The position numbers and the translations under genes were made by a program. Of a stretch of DNA of 64,000 bases, positions 18,784 through 27,016 are shown one piece after another (the stretch's first letter is position 1; each line of letters begins with the position of its first letter). Where the stretch lies: positions 1 through 64,000 of the forward strand of contig CANMQO010000008.1 of the NCBI GenBank assembly GCA_947500055.1. The letters run 5' to 3'. Source of the DNA: an uncultured Paracoccaceae bacterium. Lineage in GTDB: Bacteria; Pseudomonadota; Alphaproteobacteria; Rhodobacterales; Rhodobacteraceae. A model generated the notes under the pieces. That model was not told the DNA's origin, did no database searches, and was given only the letters and a program-made list of their open reading frames with translations.

Positions 18784-19920
18784 TCAGGGTATCATCGCAT
18801 CCTGTCGGGCAAGCCACAAAAGAAAGTCATGCACCGTGCCCTCATAATCGACGCCCGCCAGCGGGCCGCCCGTGGCATGCACCGACCGCAGGGCAGTTTG
18901 CATCGCTTCCAGCTTCTCGCGATCCTCGCGATTGACATCCTCCCAAAGGGCGATGCGCTGATCAATCGTGTCGCCATCCAGCGCATCACCATAAACCGAC
19001 ATGGTCCAGCGCACCTCGATTGAGGTCGGGGTCAGCGGACGGATCGACAGCGAAACCAACAACGACGCGGCAACGCTGACCACCTGACAGGGGAAGGCGG
19101 CAAACAATGTTGAGCGGTGCTTGGCCTCATGATCCAGCCCCGGCGCGCCCTCGCCCCTTTCGGGAATATTCTCAGGATAATTGGCGAAATAGCTGGTAAA
19201 GCCTGCGCCGCTGGGACCTTTGCGACTTAGCCCGGTTGGGGTGTAGCCATGCAGGGTTTGCGGATGCACGACGGACAGGTGATAGCCTTCCATGAAATTC
19301 TCAACCAGCGCCTTCCAGTTGCACTGCCAGGTCTCGCTCGCGGTATGGACAATGCGATAGGCATCGGGCTGATACTTGCCAATAAGATCATCCAGACCGG
19401 TCAGCTCCGCATCAATGTCAGGTGGGGTGTCGGCAAGGCTTACATAGACAAACCCAAAACGCTGCAGGCAATGAAACTGGCCCAGCCTGCAATTCTTGGG
19501 GTCAAACCCGGCATTGTTCATCCGGGGCGCACGCAAGAGCGCACCATCGGTGCCATAGGTCCAGGCGTGATAGCGACACACAAACCGGTTTGCATTGCCG
19601 CTCCCTTCGGCAAGGGGCATGCCGCGATGACGACAGACATTTGACAAGGCCCTGATGTCTGCCCCGTCGCGCACGATGATCAGGGGTTCGCCCAAAAGGT
19701 TCAGCGTCAGATAATCACCTTGGTCCGTCAGCTCATCCGCGCGGCCCACACAATGCCAGCCCTGCCGCAGCACTGTCGCGCATTCATGGGCAAACAGGCC
19801 CGCATCTGTGTAACACCGGCCCGAAAGGCAACGCGGCGCATCCGCAGGGGCGGCCGCACAATCGGCCAGTTCATGGCGCAGGTCGGCCAGCGAATTCATG
19901 GTTGGCGACAGATCATTCAT
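18784..19920 (-). CDS. Rieske non-heme iron oxygenase, alpha subunit (first copy)
   Basis: This 378-residue oxygenase has the Rieske cluster ligands Cys96, His98, Cys115 and His118 (CRHRG and CRYHAWTY). The mononuclear iron His214 and His219 lie in NWKALVENFMEGYHLSVVH. The frame is open upstream, but the ATG at 19920 has a GGAG site and overlaps the DUF1028 stop by 8 bases. Motif form and length resemble oxygenases acting on quaternary ammonium compounds such as glycine betaine or stachydrine demethylases, as well as aromatic acids. No reductase gene is coupled to it, so electrons must come from elsewhere. Confidence 0.87.
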   Translation of the reverse strand: MNDLSPTMNSLADLRHELADCAAAPADAPRCLSGRCYTDAGLFAHECATVLRQGWHCVGRADELTDQGDYLTLNLLGEPLIIVRDGADIRALSNVCRHRGMPLAEGSGNANRFVCRYHAWTYGTDGALLRAPRMNNAGFDPKNCRLGQFHCLQRFGFVYVSLADTPPDIDAELTGLDDLIGKYQPDAYRIVHTASETWQCNWKALVENFMEGYHLSVVHPQTLHGYTPTGLSRKGPSGAGFTSYFANYPENIPERGEGAPGLDHEAKHRSTLFAAFPCQVVSVAASLLVSLSIRPLTPTSIEVRWTMSVYGDALDGDTIDQRIALWEDVNREDREKLEAMQTALRSVHATGGPLAGVDYEGTVHDFLLWLARQDAMIP

Positions 19921-20587
19921 CACCCGGCACTCCATATGTTGGGGCGTCGCGCGGATCGAGCGCGCGTTGCACATAGGCGTCAAGTTGCGGTTTGTAGACC
20001 TCCCAGGCCCGTGCGACGGCCTCAATCGGGCAATCCTCGGTCCAGTCGCAGCGCAGATCGGCAACCGGCCATACGACCTTGTCGCAGATCTGCATTCCTG
20101 CCGAATGCACCGGCCCGGCCTCTCCTCCGGCGGCCAGGCCGGCGCGCATCGCGGCAATCAGCCGGTCACCCAAATGGCCCCCGCCTCCCGCGAAGCCATC
20201 AACAATCGCCTGCGGAACCCGTTCATTCGCCAAAAGATTACCCGCCGCCAGCACATCCGGGCCAGACGCATCCGTCCAGATACCCAGCGATTTTGACCCC
20301 GCATGGATCGCCGTGCGACCCTTTGCATCAATCGCCAGTACCTGCCGATAGGCGATGAACTGGCCCTGATCACGCACACCCGCGACCGCCTCCGCCGCTG
20401 TCATGCCACCTTGCATCAGATCCAGCGCAAAAGGGCCAAGCCGGGGATCGGTGATATTCTGACTGGCGACCGCGCCGACACCGGCGCGGGTATAGGCACA
20501 GCGGGCCGCAACAGCCGGAGAGGACGAGGCCACAGCAACCCCGAACATCCCTGTCTCGGCGCAGCGGGCGACCAGCGAAAACGTCAT
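19913..20587 (-). CDS. DUF1028 protein (Ntn-hydrolase-like)
   Basis: This 224-residue protein starts MTFSLVARCAETGMFGVAVASSS, diagnostic of DUF1028, a family with an Ntn-hydrolase-like fold often found beside RidA and amino-acid or amide catabolic genes. The ATG at 20587 overlaps the RidA stop by ATGA, and its own stop overlaps the Rieske gene start. The conserved glycine-rich stretch FAGGGGHLGDRL is present. Function unproven; a hydrolytic role on an N-containing intermediate is plausible from context. Confidence 0.85.
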   Translation of the reverse strand: MTFSLVARCAETGMFGVAVASSSPAVAARCAYTRAGVGAVASQNITDPRLGPFALDLMQGGMTAAEAVAGVRDQGQFIAYRQVLAIDAKGRTAIHAGSKSLGIWTDASGPDVLAAGNLLANERVPQAIVDGFAGGGGHLGDRLIAAMRAGLAAGGEAGPVHSAGMQICDKVVWPVADLRCDWTEDCPIEAVARAWEVYKPQLDAYVQRALDPRDAPTYGVPGDE

Positions 20588-21000
20588 GTCGGGATCACCG
20601 CGGTGCCGTCGATTTCCACCAGCCATTCCGGGCGGGCCAGTGCCTGAACAACCAACCCGGTGGAAACCGGATGCACGCCTTTGATATAGGTGCCGATCGT
20701 GCGATAGACGGCCTCGCGATGGCGCACATCAGTGATATAGACAACGATCTTGACCAGATGCGCCATCTCGCCACCGGCCTCTTCGATCAGTTGCTTGATA
20801 TTCTGCATCACCTTATGGGTCTGCTCGACCGGATCATGGCTATCGATGTTTCTGGCATCATCCAGATTCTGCGGACATTGACCGCGCAGATAAACAGTCT
20901 TGCCACCGGTCGTGACCACCGCCTGACATAGATCATTATCCAGGTTCTGTTCGGGATAGGTGTCCTTGGTGTTGAATTTGCGAATACGTTCATGGGCCAC
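20584..21000 (-). CDS. RidA (YjgF/UK114) family protein
   Basis: This protein of about 138 residues is of the RidA family, whose founding members hydrolyse reactive enamine/imine intermediates. The YLRGQCPQN stretch and the C-terminal VEIDGTAVIP (with the usual E-x-aliphatic pattern) are visible. Both possible starts are GTG: 21024, which overlaps the upstream Rieske gene, and 21000, which has an AAGG about 10 bases upstream; I prefer 21000. It lies inside the overlapping Rieske-RidA-DUF1028-Rieske run, which suggests that an imine intermediate forms in this pathway. Confidence 0.85.
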   Translation of the reverse strand: MAHERIRKFNTKDTYPEQNLDNDLCQAVVTTGGKTVYLRGQCPQNLDDARNIDSHDPVEQTHKVMQNIKQLIEEAGGEMAHLVKIVVYITDVRHREAVYRTIGTYIKGVHPVSTGLVVQALARPEWLVEIDGTAVIPT

Positions 21001-21013
21001 GGCGACAAGCCTT

Positions 21014-22138
21014 TTATTGGGCACTTTGGATGCGTGCGTTTATGTAATGGGCAAAATCATAGTTTGGCCGTTCCAAATGCGACAAATGGCCCGGTTCGGC
21101 AGCCTGTGACGACAATCCGCGATAAACCTTCTCGGTGCAGCCCTTGTCCTCGACATTCACCGCGTCCAGCAATGTCTTGAGAGCGACAAAATTGGCCTGC
21201 GCATCGGCGTCACCGGCATAATCATCCGACATGCCCCCGCCAAACCCGATACGCACCTGTCCGACACCGTGGGGATGCAGGGTCAGATACCAGAAATAAC
21301 CGGGTGTCAGCGTGATCAGCAGACTGGGATAGATCGCCAGCAAGAAGGTCGTGCGCCGCCGCTCGCCCTGCATCCGCGTGTTACTGGGATGGGCCATGGC
21401 AATCCGCAGGCTGTCATCTTTCAGGATGGTGTGGAAATTGAACGCCTCCTCGCCCGGCGGGCACACCATGTCCTCCAGCTTCGACAAACCGCCAATTGTG
21501 CCCGCATGGCAAACGGGCAAGTGATAGCTTTCCATGAAGTTCTCGGCCAGCACTTTCCAGTTGGTGTCCCAGATATGGGTCTCGAAAAATGTTTCCGTGT
21601 AATTCGTCATGTCGTAGTCACCAACCAGATCAGCAACTTTCGACAACCGGTCAGCAACCATGGGGGCATCGGGGTTGAGGGTGACAAAAACCCAGCCCAG
21701 CCATTCCTCGCAACGTATTTCGGGAAGCTGGTAATCCGATTTGCAAAACGCGGCATTCCGGGTCATCGCAGGCGCCCCGCGCAATGACCCATCCAGATTA
21801 TAGGTCCATGCATGATAGGGGCATACGATGCTGCGGGTATTGCCCCGCCCTTCCAGCAGGGTCGACATCCGGTGGCGGCACACATTCGACATCGCCTTCA
21901 GCGCACCAGCCGCATCGCGCAGCACGATGATCGGCTGACCGGCCAGATCCAGCGTCACGTAATCCCCCGGCGCGGCAAGGGCCGATGCGCGCCCAACACA
22001 AAACCAATCCTTGGCAAAGATATCGCGCAACTCTCGTTCCAGAAACGCCTCAGAGGTGTAAACCGAAGGCGGCATCGCCCGCGCCTGCTCAAACGGGACA
22101 GAGACATTCTGCAAAAGCGCCTCCACTGCATCCTTCAT
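21014..22138 (-). CDS. Rieske non-heme iron oxygenase, alpha subunit (second copy)
   Basis: This 374-residue oxygenase is related to the one at 18784-19920. Rieske ligands are Cys87, His89, Cys106 and His109; iron ligands are His206 and His211 in NWKVLAENFMESYHLPVCH. It is first in the gene run, with a GAAGGGG ribosome site before the ATG. The two paralogues in one operon suggest two successive oxidations or demethylations of one substrate, or alternative substrates. As with its paralogue, no dedicated ferredoxin or reductase is nearby. Confidence 0.88.
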   Translation of the reverse strand: MKDAVEALLQNVSVPFEQARAMPPSVYTSEAFLERELRDIFAKDWFCVGRASALAAPGDYVTLDLAGQPIIVLRDAAGALKAMSNVCRHRMSTLLEGRGNTRSIVCPYHAWTYNLDGSLRGAPAMTRNAAFCKSDYQLPEIRCEEWLGWVFVTLNPDAPMVADRLSKVADLVGDYDMTNYTETFFETHIWDTNWKVLAENFMESYHLPVCHAGTIGGLSKLEDMVCPPGEEAFNFHTILKDDSLRIAMAHPSNTRMQGERRRTTFLLAIYPSLLITLTPGYFWYLTLHPHGVGQVRIGFGGGMSDDYAGDADAQANFVALKTLLDAVNVEDKGCTEKVYRGLSSQAAEPGHLSHLERPNYDFAHYINARIQSAQ

Positions 22139-22358
22139 CGCAAAACCCCTTCGCGTCCACAGCGCATCAAATCCAACGACCGGCCCGGCCCAAATCCATC
22201 TTTGCGGGCAAACATCAAACAGGTAAAGCAGGCTCTCTGGAACAAATGATTTGACCCAGCCTAATCAGGCCCGGCATCACCGATCCGGCCAATTCACCGC
22301 TTCCCACCAAGGACGCGCTGCCATATCATGACCAAAACCAAAGAACAGAGCAGCACCC

Positions 22359-24317
22359 ATGGCCAATGATCTCCTCTCCGGGCGCAGCCCCGACGACTAT
22401 AACGCCGATAGCATCGAAGCGCTCGAGAGCATGGAGGCGGTCCGCATGCGGCCCGGCATGTATATCGGCGGGACCGATGAACGCGCGTTGCATCACCTTG
22501 TGGCTGAGGTGCTGGATAACTCGATGGATGAGGCCGTCGCGGGCTACGCGAGCCGAATTGAAGTCGAATTGCTCGCCGACCATTCCGTCACGATCAAGGA
22601 TAACGGGCGCGGCATCCCCATTGATCCGCACCCCAAGTTCCCCAAGAAAAGCGCGCTTGAAGTGATCTTCACCGAACTCCATGCCGGCGGCAAGTTTTCG
22701 GGTAAGGCGTACCAAACTTCCGGCGGATTGCATGGTGTGGGCGCCACCGTAGTGAATGCTCTTTCTGACAGCCTTGTCGTGCAGGTCGCCCGCAACAAGG
22801 AACTATACGAACAGCGCTACTCGCGCGGCGTCCCGTTGACCAAACTTGAAAAAATCGGCACCACCCAGAACCGACGCGGCACCACCGTCACCTTCCACGC
22901 GGATGCAGAAATCTTCGGGCATCACAAATTCAAACCCGCCCGGCTGTTCAAATCCATCCGGTCCAAGGCCTACCTCTTCTCTGGCGTCGAAATCCGCTGG
23001 AAATCCGAAATCGACGATGGCGAAACCCCGACAGAGGCGACATTCCACTTCCCCGGCGGTCTCTCCGACTACCTCAAGGAAACGCTGGGCACGGCGACCA
23101 CCTATGCTGATAAACCCTTCGCGGGCAGTGTTGATTTCAACGAAAAATTTGGCGAGCCGGGCAAGGTCGAATGGGCGATCAACTGGACGCCCGTGCGCGA
23201 CGGCTTCATCCAGTCCTACTGCAACACCGTGCCCACGCCCGAGGGCGGCACGCATGTCACGGGCTTCTGGGCCGCGATCCTCAAGGGGATCAAAGGCTAT
23301 GGGGAATTGTCCGGCAACAAAAAAGCCGCGCAAATCACCCGTGACGATCTGATGTCAGGCGGCTGCGCGCTGGTGTCCTGCTTTATCCGCGACCCGGCCT
23401 TCGTGGGCCAGACCAAGGACCGGCTCTCAACCGAAGCCGCCGCCAAAATGACCGAAGGCGCGGTGCGCGACCATTTCGACAACTGGCTGGCCAATGACAC
23501 GAAATCCGCAGGCGCGATCCTGGATTTCCTTGTGCTCCGGGCTGAGGAACGGCTGCGCCGCAAGCAGGAAAAGGAAACCGCCCGTAAATCCGCAACCAAG
23601 AAGCTACGGTTACCCGGCAAGCTAACCGATTGCACCTCCAAGGACCGGGCGGGGACCGAGTTGTTCATCGTCGAGGGCGACAGCGCGGGCGGCTCCGGCA
23701 AGGGCGCGCGGAACCGGGTCAATCAGGCGCTGCTGCCGCTCAAGGGCAAGATCCTCAACGTGCTGGGCGCCGCCTCATCCAAACTCACCACCAACGCCGA
23801 GATCAACGACCTCTGCGAAGCACTTGGCGTCGGCATGGGCACCAAGTTCAACGTCGATGACCTGCGCTATGACAAGATCATCATCATGACCGACGCGGAT
23901 GTGGACGGCGCCCATATCGCCTCGCTCCTGATGACCTTCTTCTTCACCCAAATGCGGCCCCTGATCGACCAGGGCCACCTGTATCTGGCCTGCCCACCGC
24001 TCTATAAGCTGACACAAGGGGCGCGGCGGGTCTACGTCGCCGACGACGCCGAAAAAGAGGCTGTGCTGGCCAAAGGTCTTGGCGGCAAAGGCAAAATCGA
24101 CGTGCAACGGTTCAAAGGGCTTGGCGAAATGGACGCCAAGGACCTCAAAGAGACAACAATGGACCCGGCGACGCGCAAACTGATCCGCGTGACCGTGCAT
24201 GATGATGAGCCGGGGGACACCGCCGATCTGGTCGAGCGGCTGATGGGGAAAAAGCCGGAACTACGGTTCCAGTATATTCAGGAAAACGCACGGTTCGTGG
24301 AGGAGTTGGATGTGTAA
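22359..24317 (+). CDS. parE: DNA topoisomerase IV subunit B
   Basis: This 652-residue GHKL ATPase and TOPRIM subunit of topoisomerase IV works with ParC to decatenate daughter chromosomes. Motifs in order are the EVLDNSMDEA ATP-binding helix, DNGRGIP, LHGVGATVVNAL, the TOPRIM IVEGDSAGGS and DADVDGAHI. The sequence around TOPRIM and the overall length mark ParE rather than the longer GyrB. It is monocistronic, divergent from the Rieske operon, and is a core chromosomal gene that anchors this region to the main chromosome. Confidence 0.95.
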   Translation: MANDLLSGRSPDDYNADSIEALESMEAVRMRPGMYIGGTDERALHHLVAEVLDNSMDEAVAGYASRIEVELLADHSVTIKDNGRGIPIDPHPKFPKKSALEVIFTELHAGGKFSGKAYQTSGGLHGVGATVVNALSDSLVVQVARNKELYEQRYSRGVPLTKLEKIGTTQNRRGTTVTFHADAEIFGHHKFKPARLFKSIRSKAYLFSGVEIRWKSEIDDGETPTEATFHFPGGLSDYLKETLGTATTYADKPFAGSVDFNEKFGEPGKVEWAINWTPVRDGFIQSYCNTVPTPEGGTHVTGFWAAILKGIKGYGELSGNKKAAQITRDDLMSGGCALVSCFIRDPAFVGQTKDRLSTEAAAKMTEGAVRDHFDNWLANDTKSAGAILDFLVLRAEERLRRKQEKETARKSATKKLRLPGKLTDCTSKDRAGTELFIVEGDSAGGSGKGARNRVNQALLPLKGKILNVLGAASSKLTTNAEINDLCEALGVGMGTKFNVDDLRYDKIIIMTDADVDGAHIASLLMTFFFTQMRPLIDQGHLYLACPPLYKLTQGARRVYVADDAEKEAVLAKGLGGKGKIDVQRFKGLGEMDAKDLKETTMDPATRKLIRVTVHDDEPGDTADLVERLMGKKPELRFQYIQENARFVEELDV

Positions 24318-24346
24318 GAGAGTTCAATTAGCCTCAGGTTTGGTAG

Positions 24347-24766
24347 ATGATTGATCTCTACATGATCTTTCTTTCATTGGTGACGATCTTTGTAATTGCG
24401 CCTGTTCTTTCTTTGCCTTTTGTACCATTGGGAGTTTATGGATCGAAAACCGACCATCAATTACTCAGAGTTACTTTCCAAAATCGATGCATAGCAATCT
24501 TTGCCCTGGCATGCGTGGTCCAGTTAACATTTCGGGTCACGGTAGCCGAGGTCGCTATGAGCGAAATAGTGTGGCTCGTTCTAAATGCCGCTCAAGTCAT
24601 TCTCTTGGTAGGTTGCTATGTGTTTTTGGCCGGATCGGCTGCTCGGCGATTGTATGGAATGGGCTACTCTAAACACTTCGCACTTTTGACCGCTTTGCCG
24701 GTGGTAAACTTGGCTCTTTGTTTCTATCTGGCACTGACGCTTCAATCGAAAACAGATAAACGCTAG
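24347..24766 (+). CDS. Hypothetical membrane protein with foreign base composition
   Basis: This 139-residue protein has four likely membrane spans (residues about 5-28, 45-65, 72-95 and 108-130) and a short charged tail. I recognise no family. Its DNA is markedly richer in A+T than parE and the genes that follow, and its codon choices (ctt, ttt, gta) are unlike the neighbours, suggesting recent acquisition. It lies 29 bases after parE and directly before an island of palindromic repeats, which may mark the junction. It could be co-transcribed with parE. Confidence 0.55.
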   Translation: MIDLYMIFLSLVTIFVIAPVLSLPFVPLGVYGSKTDHQLLRVTFQNRCIAIFALACVVQLTFRVTVAEVAMSEIVWLVLNAAQVILLVGCYVFLAGSAARRLYGMGYSKHFALLTALPVVNLALCFYLALTLQSKTDKR

Positions 24767-24773
24767 CAAGCCG

Positions 24774-24844
24774 TAGGGTGCGCGTTTATGCGCACCAATC
24801 CCGCAACCGACCCGGCACAATGGTGCGCATAAACGCGCACCCTA
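24774..24844. repeat. Perfect 24-bp inverted repeat (REP-like)
   Basis: Bases 24774-24797 are repeated exactly as reverse complement at 24821-24844, with a 23-base loop. The arms begin TAGGGTGCGCG, a form seen in dispersed intergenic palindromes. The transcript would fold into a very stable hairpin just after the foreign membrane-protein gene and could terminate it. Confidence 0.85.
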
Positions 24845-24867
24845 GATCACCACCAAATCCCACCCAA

Positions 24868-25000
24868 GGGCAGCGCCCGGACCTCGGGGTGGGCGCACCG
24901 ACGGGTCCGCTTCGCGGGACATCGCCATCACTGCTGACGACAGCGCAATCCGAAACGCTGCAAAAGCGCCCTCCCCTGGGGGGAGGTCCGGGCGCTGCCC
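24868..25000. repeat. Perfect 18-bp inverted repeat with a 97-base spacer
   Basis: Bases 24868-24885 (GGGCAGCGCCCGGACCTC) recur as reverse complement at 24983-25000. The spacer contains smaller GC-rich palindromes and no gene. It is part of the repeat island between the membrane-protein gene and the cytochrome gene. Confidence 0.8.
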
Positions 25001-25041
25001 GGCAAGCCGGGCGGGAGGATTGGACCGACGAGCCAAATTCG

Positions 25042-25060
25042 TAGGGTGGGTGAAACCCAC
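25042..25060. repeat. Short TAGGGTG-type palindromic repeat
   Basis: TAGG is followed by GTGGGT, GAA and ACCCAC, giving a 6-bp stem with a 3-base loop. It shares the TAGGGTG lead with the arms at 24774 and looks like a minimal member of the same dispersed family. Confidence 0.65.
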
Positions 25061-25083
25061 GCGTCTGAACCATCCGCTCCGCC

Positions 25084-25145
25084 GCCCCGGACCTGACCCG
25101 GGGCCTCCACCTCAATTACGAGGTCCCGGGTCAAGCCCGGAACGG
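25084..25145. repeat. Imperfect CCCGGG-rich inverted repeat
   Basis: A CCCCGGACCTGACCCGGGG-like arm near 25085-25106 is mirrored by an AGGTCCCGGGTCAAGCCCGG arm near 25121-25140, with a few mismatches. This GTCCCGGGTCAAG form is common between genes in alphaproteobacteria. It has no coding potential. Confidence 0.65.
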
Positions 25146-25221
25146 GTGTCATCCAATCATTAACCGCACATTCACCTTTCCACCGCGCGCCGTTTTAACT
25201 CCGCCATGTCCCGCATTGGGG

Positions 25222-25261
25222 TCCGACGTTTTGCCGACGTATCGCCGACGCTTTGCCGACC
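25222..25261. repeat. Four tandem copies of an 11-bp GCCGACG unit
   Basis: Units start at 25222, 25233, 25244 and 25255 and follow the pattern (G/T)CCGACG plus four variable bases. The 11-bp period is close to one helical turn, so the copies face the same side of the DNA. No gene overlaps it; the nearest, a cytochrome c gene, ends toward it. Confidence 0.6.
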
Positions 25262-25352
25262 GCGCAAATTCCATAAAACAACGGCATTAACCAATGATTC
25301 GGCACATCACACCAAGACCACCGCACGCACCCCCCACCGAACGTTGCGAGCC

Positions 25353-25745
25353 CTATTGCTGAATGCTCTGCAAAAAACCCAGCAGGTCCACAATCGGTTG
25401 GGATGTCATGATCGGTTGCCCGGTCTCGGCCTTGGTCGCCACGTCCGTCCCGGCAAAGAAGTCGCCATAAACCGGCATCATGCTGCCATGGCTGACCAGC
25501 GGCTCACGCCCGTCAATCCGCATCACCACACGGGTCACCGGAAAAACCGCATCATTCCGGGCGGTTAGCGTGGTCAGATCGGCAGGTCGCACCACCAATG
25601 ACGGCGACATAGGCCCATTGCCGGTGCCCGAAACCCCGTGGCAGGTGGCGCAATAATACTGGTATAACGTCGCCCCCTGCTGGACATCCTGCGCCATTGC
25701 GGGCCCGGCAAAGCCCATCAATAGGGCAAAAACTGCGATGCGCAT
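25353..25745 (-). CDS. Small periplasmic c-type cytochrome (first of two paralogues)
   Basis: This 130-residue protein has a signal peptide ending AMA-QD and a single heme site CATCH (Cys32, Cys35, His36). A likely axial Met lies in GSMMPVYGDFF. It resembles the cytochrome at 26558-26941 along its whole length, including the PADLT segment after the heme site and the LGFLQSIQ end. The soluble periplasmic location suggests an electron shuttle. Repeats and tandem elements lie beyond its 3' end. Confidence 0.87.
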   Translation of the reverse strand: MRIAVFALLMGFAGPAMAQDVQQGATLYQYYCATCHGVSGTGNGPMSPSLVVRPADLTTLTARNDAVFPVTRVVMRIDGREPLVSHGSMMPVYGDFFAGTDVATKAETGQPIMTSQPIVDLLGFLQSIQQ

Positions 25746-25821
25746 CGGCGCCTCCTATCATCAAGATAACAGGAGCCTAGCGTGCCGGTTCAGCGGCGGC
25801 GTTGATGCATGTCAAACACCG

Positions 25822-26463
25822 CTAGCGCAGGGTCAGATTGCCAATCGCCGCCCGGATCATGCCATCCGTGTCGTCGCTGTCACCCGACACCGCCAGCCCG
25901 ACCAACGCACCGGGCGCGCCACCAAAGGCGCGGGCATAATCTGCAGCCAAATCAACCACTTCGCTATGGGACCCGGTGCCCGCTTGCCGCAGGGCAATCG
26001 TCACTCCCTGCCCCGCAGGACCGTAAGGCGACGGGATCACCTGACCCCGGGCATGGTTGCCACCCCAGGCATATTGCATGATCCGCACATCGTCATTTCC
26101 CAGCAGGCTGCGGATATTGGCGCCTTGCAAGCTGGGGGCGATACTCTCTGGCACAAAGACGAAATAAAGTGAGATATTGCGGTCATCCCCGCCCTTCTGC
26201 GCAAGATTTGTGGCCGTCACCGATTGCTCAACTGTCCAGCTCCAGGATGCGCCCTTGCTGCCCCAATCGCCCTGCCCGACGCGGGTCCAGGCGATGGACA
26301 CCGATCCGTCAGAGACCATGCTCAGCGTGTTCCCAAACCGGTAATCGTTTGAACTAAAAAGCGAAAGCCGCTGTTCCTGCCAGCCATTGGCAAAGCTGAC
26401 AGGCCCAGCAGCGGCAGGCAGGGCAAGTGAAAGGGCGAGAGTGGCGGCAAGCGGTAAACGCAT
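25822..26463 (-). CDS. Exported DUF3047 protein
   Basis: This 213-residue protein has a clear signal peptide (MRLPLAATLALSLALPAAAG) and matches DUF3047. It has the early FANGWQEQRLSLF stretch and a central SLYFVFV / RIMQYAWGGN region. The frame runs further upstream, but the ATG at 26463 has an AAAGGA site and directly precedes the signal peptide. Function unknown; DUF3047 folds look like beta-sandwich carbohydrate- or lipid-binding domains, which is inference. It sits between two paralogous cytochrome c genes on the same strand. Confidence 0.75.
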   Translation of the reverse strand: MRLPLAATLALSLALPAAAGPVSFANGWQEQRLSLFSSNDYRFGNTLSMVSDGSVSIAWTRVGQGDWGSKGASWSWTVEQSVTATNLAQKGGDDRNISLYFVFVPESIAPSLQGANIRSLLGNDDVRIMQYAWGGNHARGQVIPSPYGPAGQGVTIALRQAGTGSHSEVVDLAADYARAFGGAPGALVGLAVSGDSDDTDGMIRAAIGNLTLR

Positions 26464-26523
26464 CGAAAGATCCTTTGGATAAGACATCGCAGGACCTAGC
26501 CCAAAAACCGCAAACGCCAACTC

Positions 26524-26549
26524 ACAATCCCTTGTATTCACGGGATTGT
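26524..26549 (-). terminator. Terminator after the second cytochrome c gene
   Basis: An 8-bp perfect stem, ACAATCCC (26524-26531) with GGGATTGT (26542-26549), encloses a 10-base loop. It lies just past the stop of the gene at 26558 and before the DUF3047 start, so the two genes are probably separate transcription units. Confidence 0.6.
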
Positions 26550-26557
26550 CAGGATGT

Positions 26558-26941
26558 TTAGCGCTGGATGCTTTCCAGATAATCGGTCAGCGCCAACAGC
26601 CTTTCCGGCACCGGCGTGCCCAAACCATCACTCTCCACAATCACCGTATCCCCCAAATCACCTGCCCCAAATTCCGGCATGGCCGGGCTGAAATGGGCGC
26701 CGCGATCCAGGCCGTCAATGGTGCTCATCACCTGATCACGGGGGAAGGTGCCGCCATTGCGGGCAGCGATTTTCGTCAGGTCAGGTGGGGCCGTTGCAAG
26801 ACCACCCGCTGCGGCCCCATCGCCGGTCCCGCTGTCCCCATGACAGCCTGCGCAGCTTTCCTGATAGGCGCTGCGCCCGTCAACAGGTTCCTCGACACAG
26901 GCCGCAAGGCCAAGTGCTGCCAAAATCACAAAATACCGCAT
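26558..26941 (-). CDS. Lipoprotein c-type cytochrome (second of two paralogues)
   Basis: This 127-residue protein has a lipobox (LAAC, Cys15), so it should be a lipid-anchored periplasmic cytochrome. It has one heme site CAGCH (Cys30, Cys33, His34) and a possible axial Met in PAMPEFG. The ATG at 26941 has a near-perfect AGGAGG ribosome site; an upstream in-frame start would spoil the signal. It is a paralogue of the soluble cytochrome at 25353. The pair may pass electrons from a membrane-anchored to a soluble form. Confidence 0.85.
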   Translation of the reverse strand: MRYFVILAALGLAACVEEPVDGRSAYQESCAGCHGDSGTGDGAAAGGLATAPPDLTKIAARNGGTFPRDQVMSTIDGLDRGAHFSPAMPEFGAGDLGDTVIVESDGLGTPVPERLLALTDYLESIQR

Positions 26942-27016
26942 GCTCTGCCTCCTTGTTTTTCCCAACGTTAGCAAAGACTATGACCGGCGACCATGATCTA
27001 ACGCAAAGGACCGGCC

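Noticed and set aside
25222..25261. CRISPR-like array
   Set aside because: The repeats are only 11 bp, contiguous without spacers, and there are no cas genes.
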